Virus record (IMG/VR): IMGVR_UViG_3300007754_000069 | Coordinates: 1 to 21,314 of that record | Length of the DNA stretch: 21,314 bases | Source: a virus | Strand: one strand, 5' to 3' | Shown: in pieces, positions 6,918-13,724 of the stretch | How the letters are laid out: each line of letters opens with the position of its first letter | Numbering within the stretch: position 1 is the stretch's first letter | Translations under genes and position numbers: made by a program | Notes under the pieces: model-generated | The model's input: the letters and a program-made list of their open reading frames with translations, nothing else | Databases searched by the model: none | What the model was told of the DNA's origin: nothing

Positions 6918-8300
6918 ATGCCAAGTATTAATAGTTTTCTTAAAGGATTTCAAGACGGCCTTCCAGGAATGAAGGATTTCCGTCATGCTTCACGATTATA
7001 TATTGACGATCATTTTAAACTTGCACCAAAACAAAAATTTCTCTTTCATGTAGTATTAACACTTAATGACGTTGTAACTCAAAGAAAATTTACTCCTAAT
7101 GAATTAATAGAATTGAATATGCTAGTAAAAAGCTGTGAACTTCCTCGTTACAATATGAACATAGAGGAAAAAACTCAATATAATAAAAAAATGTATACAG
7201 CAACACGTATCGCATATGATCCTATAAACATTACATTTCATGATGATCATGCTGATACTGTAAATGCTTTTTGGAAAAAATATTATGAATATAATGTTGC
7301 AGATTCAGTACATCTTAATGAAGAACTTGCAGAAAAATATGCTAAAGATGATTATTATACAACAAATAGAAAAACTACAAAGTGGGGTTTAGATACTCCT
7401 AAACAAAGTAAACTTCCATTTATAAAAAATATTGAAATTTTTGTATTACACAAACAAAGATTTACATCATTTAGATTGATTAATCCTGTTATTGGTTCAT
7501 TTAATCATGACAATTTAGACCAAGCAGATGGAACTGGTATTATGCAAAATACAATGCAAGTTTTATATGAAACTGTAAGATACAAAGCAGGAGTGGTTGG
7601 AAAATCGGCAATAACAGGATGGGCTACATTACACTATGATAATGAGCCTTCACCTTTAAGTGTATTAGGTAAAGGTACAAATTCTCTTTTTGGTCCTGGG
7701 GGTGTTGTGGATGGCATTGGTTCTGTAATAGGTATGGCTAGAGAAGGAAATATTTTAGGTGCAATTATTGGTGCGTCAAACACATATAATAATGCTAAAA
7801 AAATGAAAAAATCAGCGGTCAAAGAAGAATTAAAAGGAATTGTTAAAGAAGGTGTTTTAGAAGTTGGCAAACAAGCAGGTACAATTACAAATCCTGTTGG
7901 TTCTTTTGCAGTTGGCGCCGTGGCGGCAACAGCACTAACTCTTGCAACTGCAAAAGGTACAGTCGATAATAAAAATCGACAAAATACAACAGTAATATCG
8001 GCTCCACAATTAGATACTGTAAATTTTCTTACACCAGATGAATCTTATACTCTTATAACAACAAACACAACCGTAAGAGATGCAATCGCGGCAGGTATAT
8101 ATTATAAAGACATTGGTTCTCGAAAAGGTTTAACAGTAGCAGAAAGTGACATAGAATATTCAGGCTCTCTTGATACAACAAAAACAGTATATAGAGCTAA
8201 AGCAAATACAGATATTCGTAAACTTGTAACAGAAGGATATATAAAAATTAATAGAGATACACAAAACGTATCTATTATAACTGAAAAGGCAAACTTATAA
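6918..8300 (+). CDS. gp19-related virion protein (tail tube / baseplate tube type)
   Basis: A 460-aa protein. The first roughly 240 residues look like an enlarged tail-tube domain: DDHFKLAPKQKFLFHVVLTL, then VKSCELPRY, then YDPINITFHDD and KQRFTSFRLINPVIGSF match the beta-strand order of gp19-type proteins. It probably sits in the tail tube or at its baseplate/terminator end; I recall similar proteins annotated only as virion structural proteins in marine T4-like phages. A Gly-rich segment follows (about 250-290), then a lysine-rich helix (about 293-320) and a strongly hydrophobic stretch at about 327-348 (VGSFAVGAVAATALTLATA) that could insert in a membrane. The C-terminal 100 residues are not recognised. 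It is the first gene of a coupled operon: its stop overlaps the next start as TAATG. Confidence 0.7.
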   Translation: MPSINSFLKGFQDGLPGMKDFRHASRLYIDDHFKLAPKQKFLFHVVLTLNDVVTQRKFTPNELIELNMLVKSCELPRYNMNIEEKTQYNKKMYTATRIAYDPINITFHDDHADTVNAFWKKYYEYNVADSVHLNEELAEKYAKDDYYTTNRKTTKWGLDTPKQSKLPFIKNIEIFVLHKQRFTSFRLINPVIGSFNHDNLDQADGTGIMQNTMQVLYETVRYKAGVVGKSAITGWATLHYDNEPSPLSVLGKGTNSLFGPGGVVDGIGSVIGMAREGNILGAIIGASNTYNNAKKMKKSAVKEELKGIVKEGVLEVGKQAGTITNPVGSFAVGAVAATALTLATAKGTVDNKNRQNTTVISAPQLDTVNFLTPDESYTLITTNTTVRDAIAAGIYYKDIGSRKGLTVAESDIEYSGSLDTTKTVYRAKANTDIRKLVTEGYIKINRDTQNVSIITEKANL

Positions 8301-8677
8301 TGGCAAATTCTTATACAAACCTACCTCCTAAAGATAAAAATCAGTTAGATAAAACAATTGAAAAATTAACTACATCAAATTATCAAGAAGAATTTCAATT
8401 TAACGTTGGTGAATATGACGCGGCAATTGCCTTTTTTGTTAAAAGAGGATTTTCAAGAAGTGCGGCCGAAACAACTGCTTATATAATTTTACAACAAGCA
8501 AAAATAGATTCGGTAAGTCCTCAACAAATTTTAGATCAACTTACAGTCTCCTCTCCAGCTCAACTTTCTGAATTAATAACAATTATATTAAATGCCAATA
8601 GATATAAATCAAGTAGATTAGGAGTAAGGCAAACTCGTACAACGAAAGATACTGTGTCTAGAAACATTCTAGACTAA
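8300..8677 (+). CDS. Probable small virion protein, function unknown
   Basis: A 125-aa protein with no known catalytic motif, signal or membrane segment. The middle (GEYDAAIAFFVKRGFSRSAA, then TAYIILQQAKIDSVSPQQIL) is predicted helical, and it ends LNANRYKSSRLGV through VSRNILD. I recall small marine T4-like phage structural proteins with a similar LNxNRYxxSxLG element and RNI-type terminus, but cannot verify this. Both junctions overlap by one base (TAATG at 8298-8302 and again at 8675-8679), so its translation is coupled to the upstream tail gene and to gp4. Operon position favours a structural or assembly role. Confidence 0.7.
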   Translation: MANSYTNLPPKDKNQLDKTIEKLTTSNYQEEFQFNVGEYDAAIAFFVKRGFSRSAAETTAYIILQQAKIDSVSPQQILDQLTVSSPAQLSELITIILNANRYKSSRLGVRQTRTTKDTVSRNILD

Positions 8678-9117
8678 TGATACCAAGATTTGCTAAAGGA
8701 AAATTTTCATTAAAAAATCCAGAAAAATATGTTGGACTAAAAACGCCAACTTATAGAAGTAGTTGGGAACACGGATTTATGAGATTATGTGATGAACATC
8801 CTAACGTATATAAATGGGCTAGTGAATCAATAAAAATACCTTATAGGCACCCATTAACAGGCAAGTATACAATCTATGTACCGGATTTTTTCATTGTTTA
8901 CATGGACAAAGAAGGGCGTAAACACGCCGAAATGGTTGAAGTTAAGCCATTGTCCCAGACTTCTCTAGAATCTGCTGGTAAAAGTATGGGCAAAAAGAAA
9001 CAAGTTATAATTAATCGTGCTAAATGGGAGGCCGCTTCTGCCTATGCTCGACAAAATAAAATGATATTTAGAGTAGTATCAGAAGACCAATTATTCCATC
9101 AAGGTACACGTAAATAA
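8677..9117 (+). CDS. 4: Head completion protein gp4-like (PD-(D/E)XK nuclease fold)
   Basis: This 146-aa protein resembles T4 gp4 (also called gp50; 150 aa), which acts on the packaged head before tail joining and has a nuclease-like fold. The opening (KGKFSLKNPEKYVG, then YRSSWEHGFMRLCDEHPNV) matches the family. A full PD-(D/E)XK set is visible: E31 in SSWE, P69-D70, and E88-V-K90. It may therefore trim or protect DNA ends at the portal. Its start overlaps the stop of the preceding gene (TAATG). The next gene, a probable small terminase, follows after 5 nt, so head completion and packaging genes are clustered. Confidence 0.85.
   Translation: MIPRFAKGKFSLKNPEKYVGLKTPTYRSSWEHGFMRLCDEHPNVYKWASESIKIPYRHPLTGKYTIYVPDFFIVYMDKEGRKHAEMVEVKPLSQTSLESAGKSMGKKKQVIINRAKWEAASAYARQNKMIFRVVSEDQLFHQGTRK
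9109..9116 (+). promoter_or_regulatory. Possible late-type box CGTAAATA overlapping the gp4 stop
   Basis: CGTAAATA includes the last codons of gp4 and ends 6 nt before the ATG at 9123. The spacing matches the other late genes, but the sequence is also constrained by coding, so it is weaker evidence than the intergenic boxes. Confidence 0.35.
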
Positions 9118-9122
9118 TCAAA

Positions 9123-9671
9123 ATGACTAAAAAGTTAGAAGACATATTAAATTTACCAAACGTTAAAGAAGCATTTGCTAAAGTAGATGCAAAAGAAAAA
9201 GAAAAAGAAACTAAACAAATAAATGGTACTGTACCTAAAAATGTCGATCCAATTACTGCAAAAAATTTAGAAAAAACATATGCTGAATTTGATAAAATTG
9301 CGGCCTCATTACCTCAAGTAAAAGGACTAGGAGAACTGTCAGATTTAGAATTAGATAAATTAGCAACCGAGGCAGAAGAATCATATAAGAATTTAATGGA
9401 CTTGGGTATGAACGTAGACTCACGTTATTCAGGACGTATTTTTGAGGTTGCAAGTACTATGTTACGTAATGCCATAGATGCAAAAGGCTCTAAAATAGAC
9501 AAAAAACTAAAAATGGTGGAATTACAACTTAAAAAGCTAAAAATAGACAAAACAGGTAAAGACGACTTGGGTACTATTGAAGAAAGTGACGGATTTGTTA
9601 TATCAGATCGTAACGAATTAATGAAGAAGTTGCTTAAAACAGATGACGCCAAGAGTGAAGATAAAGACTAA
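9123..9671 (+). CDS. 16: Probable small terminase subunit gp16-like
   Basis: A 182-aa, highly charged helical protein. The central part, ITAKNLEKTYAEFDKIAASL followed later by YKNLMDLGMNVDSRYSGRIF and then KKLKMVELQLKKLKI, follows the T4 gp16 plan: a long helical pair with a xxRxxEVxxxM(L/I)xxA hinge. gp16 (164 aa in T4) forms rings that regulate gp17 and select DNA for packaging. The N-terminal 60 residues are Lys/Glu-rich and the C-terminus is acidic. It lies 5 nt after gp4, in the same packaging neighbourhood as gp17 2.4 kb downstream; in T4 gp16 and gp17 are adjacent. The assignment rests on pattern and context. Confidence 0.6.
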   Translation: MTKKLEDILNLPNVKEAFAKVDAKEKEKETKQINGTVPKNVDPITAKNLEKTYAEFDKIAASLPQVKGLGELSDLELDKLATEAEESYKNLMDLGMNVDSRYSGRIFEVASTMLRNAIDAKGSKIDKKLKMVELQLKKLKIDKTGKDDLGTIEESDGFVISDRNELMKKLLKTDDAKSEDKD

Positions 9672-9674
9672 ATA
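9667..9674 (+). promoter_or_regulatory. Late-type promoter box ACTAAATA
   Basis: ACTAAATA overlaps the stop codon of the gp16-like gene and ends 8 nt before the ATG at 9683. No Shine-Dalgarno lies between. Confidence 0.4.
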
Positions 9675-9682
9675 GTACTAAT

Positions 9683-10282
9683 ATGAGCACGTTTACAAAA
9701 TATCTAACAGAATCAGTTAAGACCTATGAATATAAAATCAAAATAGCGGGTGATATTGAAAAAGGCTTCGCTAATCGTTTGGAAACTGCTTGTCAAAAAT
9801 TTGAAATACAAAAATTATCAGCAGGAAAGAAAACTCCAATACAATCGCTACCTTTAGACTTTCCAACAATAAAAAATGAATCTGTTACAATTTTCGATCT
9901 TCAAACTTCTTATCCAGTTGCAGTAAATGAATTAAGAGAATATATTGCTGATTATATGAGAATTTCTCCAGCTTGTGTAGTTGTAAGAAAACCAGGAGAA
10001 CCATCAGAAGAATATCAAGAAACAATTGCAAATGCAACTAAATCAGAATACAAAAATAAACTTCATGACATAGAATATAAAGACGCACCTAAAGTAAATG
10101 CAGAAGATTTTCATTCTACGAAAGCAAACATGAGTTTGTTAAAAGAATTATTAAAAGACAGAGATCTTAATAAGGAAGAAACTCCAAAAGAAAAAGAAAA
10201 TATTACAACTAAAGAAGACTCACCAGCAGATTCTCCATTTACAAAAACAACAAATCCACATCCGGATCCAAAGAGAAAATAA
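9683..10282 (+). CDS. Conserved phage protein of unknown function
   Basis: A 199-aa protein in two parts. The N-terminal 110 residues (TESVKTYEYKIKIAGDIEK, then TPIQSLPLDFPTIKNESVTI, then LREYIADYMRISPACVVVR) read like a compact alpha/beta domain, with strands alternating with helices as in ferredoxin-like folds. The remaining 90 residues are charged, Lys/Glu/Pro-rich and probably disordered, ending HPDPKRK. I recall proteins with the same TYEYKIKIAGD opening in marine T4-like phages but know of no assigned function. It begins a four-gene run (this gene, Cys-rich peptide, acidic protein, cold-shock protein) between the two terminase genes, suggesting a late role. Confidence 0.75.
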   Translation: MSTFTKYLTESVKTYEYKIKIAGDIEKGFANRLETACQKFEIQKLSAGKKTPIQSLPLDFPTIKNESVTIFDLQTSYPVAVNELREYIADYMRISPACVVVRKPGEPSEEYQETIANATKSEYKNKLHDIEYKDAPKVNAEDFHSTKANMSLLKELLKDRDLNKEETPKEKENITTKEDSPADSPFTKTTNPHPDPKRK

Positions 10283-10284
10283 TT

Positions 10285-10353
10285 ATGCCTTGTAATAATC
10301 CAAATTGTCAGTGTGAAAATTGTACTTGTGAAAATTGTACTTGCAGAGAATAA
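10285..10353 (+). CDS. 22-aa cysteine-rich metallothionein-like peptide
   Basis: A very short frame, ATG at 10285 to TAA at 10351-10353, encodes 22 residues of which seven are cysteine (positions 3, 8, 10, 13, 15, 18, 20). Most are in CxC and CxxC spacing, with the motif CENCT occurring twice in tandem. That density and spacing resemble metallothioneins, which bind Zn or Cu/Cd through thiolate clusters. The start lies 2 nt after the stop of the upstream gene and the next gene starts 3 nt after its stop, so it fills the gap exactly as a translated gene would. A weak AAGAGA lies upstream. The tandem repeat is exact at DNA level (two 15-nt copies at 10312-10341), suggesting recent duplication. 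Seven thiols is few for a full metal cluster; it may act as a dimer or with a partner. Confidence 0.65.
   Translation: MPCNNPNCQCENCTCENCTCRE
10312..10341 (+). repeat. Two exact 15-nt tandem copies inside the Cys-rich peptide
   Basis: TGTGAAAATTGTACT occurs twice back to back in frame, each copy coding C-E-N-C-T. Confidence 0.9.
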
Positions 10354-10356
10354 ATT

Positions 10357-11850
10357 ATGGAAATGGTTGACGTTTTACAAAAACTAAAAGAAATTACTAA
10401 CAAATCTCCAGAAGTTGCAAAAGCAATTAAAAGTGTAGAATCAACAACTAATCCAAAAACCGAAGTTGCACCTCCAGGAAGAGAAAAACAAGTAAAAGCA
10501 TTAAAAGGAAAAGTAGACAATCCTTATGCAGTTGCTTGGTCATCTTATAATAAATCTAAAGGCAAAAAAGAATCAATAAAAGAAGGCGGAATGTCAGACG
10601 TACATATTGGTGCACAAGAAAAAGTTGGTGAATATGTTGATCAAGACGGCAATCTTTCGGCACCTAAACAAGATGTATTACAATCATTAGAACAACAAAG
10701 AGCATCAGCTCCTTTTCCAGAATCATATGAAATTGAAACTGCAATAAAAATGGTACAAGATGATTTTGATGACAACGGTCAAGCAAAAGCAGAATATGAA
10801 CCTGATCCAGAAGACAATATTCCACACGATGTAGATACACAAATGAATATGGACGCACCAGCAGAAGAACAACCAATAAAAGAAGCACCAAATCCTAAAA
10901 GAGAAGCTATACAAACTCTTGAAGCATTAAGAGATATGGTTATGGAATTACCTATATCCGATGATGCTAAAACTTCGGCCCATACAGCATTAGATCAAGT
11001 GTCAGACGATATCATGATGGACACAGCTACTGATGAAGAAGCAACTGCAGAAGAACCAAAAATTGAAGAAGATACTCTTAATATAAATGGAATGACAACT
11101 GAAGAAGATGTTATTAGCATGATTCAAGATACTATAAGTGCTGGAAAAGGTGACGATGCAAAAGATTACCTAGAACAGTTTAAACAATATCTATTTGTAA
11201 AATCAGGTGGACGAGCGGAGTCAAAAGAACTAAATACAGAAACAATGAAAAAAGAAGATAAAAAACCCCTTAAAGAAGCAATTACAATGTCTGCAGACAC
11301 ACCTCAAGAAGCAGGTATGTTAATGCAAATTTTAAAACTTGCAGGTGTACAACAAGTAACACCTGATATGATTGGTGCAGAAGAACCAACAGCAGATGTA
11401 CCAACTAATGATGCCGATCACGATCATAACAACGACGGCGAACAAGATCACGCACCACAAGATTGTAATGTTTGCTCTGGTGACGATGCAATTGGCTCAC
11501 AAGGAATGGGTAATATGAGAGATATAATCTCTAAAAATGATAATGATGAACAAGCAGAAGAAACTTGGGATAATGCACCAGATGAAAAAGTTGACGACCT
11601 TGACACATTAGTGAACGTTCATTCAGGTGGCTTAAACAAACAAAAACAACAAGTAAGAAAAGAATATCCAGGTGACAATCCACTTGCCGCCGAAGATAAA
11701 ATTAGCGAAGAAGATTTAGCCAATAGTTTAAGAACACAATACGAAGGCTTTAAAAAATCTTACCAAGAAGCAACAAAAGTTGCTGAAACAAAAGCAGAAC
11801 CAAAAGAAGAAGAAGAAGTAAAGAAAGAAGCTGTTGCTGACAAAAAATAA
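10357..11850 (+). CDS. Acidic low-complexity protein, possible prohead/virion component
   Basis: This 497-aa protein is dominated by Glu, Asp, Ala, Lys and Gln, with long segments likely disordered. Recognisable islands are VDNPYAVAWSSYNKSKG near 65, a helical EAPNPKREAIQTLEALRDMV near 175, a helix ending MLMQILKLAGV at about 321-331 followed by TPDMIG, and a short Asp/His-rich stretch (DADHDHNNDGEQDH) followed by C-N-V-C. The last 60 residues are a charged helix. I recall similar acidic proteins with a LAGVxxVTPDM element in marine T4-like phages, usually annotated as structural or hypothetical. A scaffold or head-core role is possible but unproven. The His/Asp cluster plus CxxC could bind metal, which is notable beside the Cys-rich peptide. 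Confidence 0.75.
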   Translation: MEMVDVLQKLKEITNKSPEVAKAIKSVESTTNPKTEVAPPGREKQVKALKGKVDNPYAVAWSSYNKSKGKKESIKEGGMSDVHIGAQEKVGEYVDQDGNLSAPKQDVLQSLEQQRASAPFPESYEIETAIKMVQDDFDDNGQAKAEYEPDPEDNIPHDVDTQMNMDAPAEEQPIKEAPNPKREAIQTLEALRDMVMELPISDDAKTSAHTALDQVSDDIMMDTATDEEATAEEPKIEEDTLNINGMTTEEDVISMIQDTISAGKGDDAKDYLEQFKQYLFVKSGGRAESKELNTETMKKEDKKPLKEAITMSADTPQEAGMLMQILKLAGVQQVTPDMIGAEEPTADVPTNDADHDHNNDGEQDHAPQDCNVCSGDDAIGSQGMGNMRDIISKNDNDEQAEETWDNAPDEKVDDLDTLVNVHSGGLNKQKQQVRKEYPGDNPLAAEDKISEEDLANSLRTQYEGFKKSYQEATKVAETKAEPKEEEEVKKEAVADKK

Positions 11851-11862
11851 AAACAATCAAAT

Positions 11863-12081
11863 ATGAGCATAAACGGAAAAGTAAAATGGTATAATGGAAC
11901 CAAAGGATTTGGTTTTATTGCCAGAGAAGACAACGAAAAAGATGTATTTGTTCACAGAACGGCTCTTCAAGCCGCAGGTATACCCAACCTGAGAGAAGGT
12001 GAACAATTAACATTTGATGTAGATATAGCGGCAAAAGGACCTTGCGCCGTTAATTTACAAAAACCTGACATAAACAGTTAG
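11863..12081 (+). CDS. Cold-shock domain protein (CspA family)
   Basis: This 72-aa protein is a complete cold-shock domain. It opens MSINGKVKWYNGTKGFGFI, with RNP1 KGFGFI at 14-19 and RNP2 DVFVH at 27-31, both aromatic-rich nucleic-acid-binding strands, followed by EGEQLTFDVD and a closing VNL strand. Such proteins bind single-stranded RNA or DNA and melt RNA structure. The length equals that of bacterial CspA. It lies 12 nt after the acidic protein gene and 35 nt before gp17, so it is probably made with late packaging genes. No Shine-Dalgarno is apparent. Origin by capture of a host csp gene is likely. Confidence 0.93.
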   Translation: MSINGKVKWYNGTKGFGFIAREDNEKDVFVHRTALQAAGIPNLREGEQLTFDVDIAAKGPCAVNLQKPDINS

Positions 12082-12101
12082 TTTTCTTAACATAAAATAG
12101 C

Positions 12102-12109
12102 CTTAAATA
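12102..12109 (+). promoter_or_regulatory. Late-type promoter box CTTAAATA for gp17
   Basis: CTTAAATA lies in the 35-nt gap after the cold-shock gene and ends 7 nt before the gp17 ATG at 12117. There is no Shine-Dalgarno. Confidence 0.55.
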
Positions 12110-12116
12110 CAACACT

Positions 12117-13712
12117 ATGGCGTATGTATCGTTAGACAGTGAACAGGTAAAACGTGCCCATAAAAAGCACAAATATACCAAAGAACAAGTCTTACAACTC
12201 GAACAGTGTATGAACACAAAGACTGGACCGTTGTATTTCATGGAAACATTTATGAGAATACAACATCCAACTAAAGGTGAAATGGCTTTTCATCCTTATT
12301 CTTTTCAAAAAAGATTAATTGAATCATATAACAATTATCGATTTTCTGTATCAATGCTACCACGACAAACAGGTAAAACAACCTGTGCGGCAGGATATAT
12401 TATTTGGTATGCTATGTTCCATCCAGATTCATCTATATTAATTGCGGCACACAAATACGCAGGTGCGTCTGACATTATGTCACGTGTAAGATTTTCATAC
12501 GAAATGTTACCTGAATGGATTAAAGCTGGAGTAACGCAATACAATAGAAATTCTATAGAATTTGACAATGGTTCAAAAATAATAGCAACTACTACAACTG
12601 TATATAGTGGGCGGGGTATGTCTTTAACAATGATATATTGTGATGAGTTTGCATTCCTCCAACCACCAGATAAAGCAAAAGAATTTTGGACGTCACTATC
12701 TCCTACCTTGTCAACAGGAGGTAAGTGTATGATTACATCAACTCCAAACTCTGATGAAGATCAATTTGCGTTAATTTGGAAAGAAGCTAATAAAAAATTC
12801 GATGAATACGGCAATGATAAAATTGTAGGAACTAATGGCTTCTATGCCATGAAAGCTCACTGGTCAGAACATCCTGAACGAGATGATAAGTGGGCAGAAA
12901 CTGAAAAAGCAAGAATAGGTGAGGAAAGATTTAGACGAGAACACGAATGTGAGTTTATAATCTTTGATGAAACATTAATTAACTCTACAACATTAGCAGA
13001 AATGGAAGGTACTCTTCCTATAGAAAGTACAGGACAGGTACGTTGGTATAAAAGACCCACACCAGGACATACATATATGGTATCATTAGATCCAAGCATG
13101 GGTACAGGTGGCGACTATGCGGCTATACAAGTATTTGAATTGCCAACATTTGAGCAAGTTGCAGAATGGCGTCATAATGAAACACCAATGAATCAGCAAA
13201 TTAGAATATTACAAGGAATTACCAAACATATACATGACACTATAATAGAGAAAGATGCAGGTGCTACTCCACAAATATTTTATTCAATGGAAAATAATGC
13301 AATTGGTGAGGCGGCACTTTTAAGAGTTATGGATATTGGCGAAGAAAATATTATAGGTATGTTCTTATCAGAACCTATTAGAAGAGGACATAGACGAAAA
13401 TTTAGAAGAGGATTTAATACTACTGCAAAACATAAAATTGATGCTTGTACAAAATTTAAAGAACTTGTAGAAAATAACAAACTACAAATTAACTCTAAAT
13501 TGCTTATAACAGAATTAAAGGATTTTGTTGCAATAGGTATGAGTTATAAAGCTAAACCAGGACAACACGACGATTTAGTTAGTGCTTGTTTATTAATGAC
13601 ACGTATGATAAAAGTACTTGCAGATTTTGATCCTAAAATATTCGAAAAATGGACTGATAGAACATCTGAATGGACTGCACCAATGCCAATCTTCGCAAAC
13701 CTATACGGATAA
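12117..13712 (+). CDS. 17: Terminase large subunit gp17 (packaging ATPase and nuclease)
   Basis: This 531-aa protein has the full gp17 architecture (T4: 610 aa). The ATPase domain has a Walker A RQTGKTT at 83-89 and a Walker B with D176-E177 in MIYCDEFAFL, followed by a SPTLSTGGK-type coupling segment and a TSTPNSDEDQ motif. The RNase-H-like nuclease domain has D325 in VSLDPSMGTGGDY, a second acidic region around YSMENNAIGEAALL, and HDD at 484-486 before a helical end. It pumps DNA into the prohead at the portal and cuts the concatemer. It overlaps no neighbour; a late-type box ends 7 nt before the start. The probable small subunit gp16 is 2.4 kb upstream, not adjacent as in T4. Confidence 0.97.
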   Translation: MAYVSLDSEQVKRAHKKHKYTKEQVLQLEQCMNTKTGPLYFMETFMRIQHPTKGEMAFHPYSFQKRLIESYNNYRFSVSMLPRQTGKTTCAAGYIIWYAMFHPDSSILIAAHKYAGASDIMSRVRFSYEMLPEWIKAGVTQYNRNSIEFDNGSKIIATTTTVYSGRGMSLTMIYCDEFAFLQPPDKAKEFWTSLSPTLSTGGKCMITSTPNSDEDQFALIWKEANKKFDEYGNDKIVGTNGFYAMKAHWSEHPERDDKWAETEKARIGEERFRREHECEFIIFDETLINSTTLAEMEGTLPIESTGQVRWYKRPTPGHTYMVSLDPSMGTGGDYAAIQVFELPTFEQVAEWRHNETPMNQQIRILQGITKHIHDTIIEKDAGATPQIFYSMENNAIGEAALLRVMDIGEENIIGMFLSEPIRRGHRRKFRRGFNTTAKHKIDACTKFKELVENNKLQINSKLLITELKDFVAIGMSYKAKPGQHDDLVSACLLMTRMIKVLADFDPKIFEKWTDRTSEWTAPMPIFANLYG

Positions 13713-13718
13713 TAAATA
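13711..13718 (+). promoter_or_regulatory. Late-type promoter box AATAAATA
   Basis: AATAAATA overlaps the gp17 stop codon and ends 6 nt before the ATG at 13725. No Shine-Dalgarno is present. Confidence 0.5.
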
Positions 13719-13724
13719 CACTAT

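Noticed and set aside
10164-10270. Frameshift or pseudogene suspected in the 199-aa gene tail
   Set aside because: The Lys/Glu/Pro-rich end is low complexity, but the frame is intact and the next gene starts 2 nt after its stop, so it is an ordinary disordered tail.
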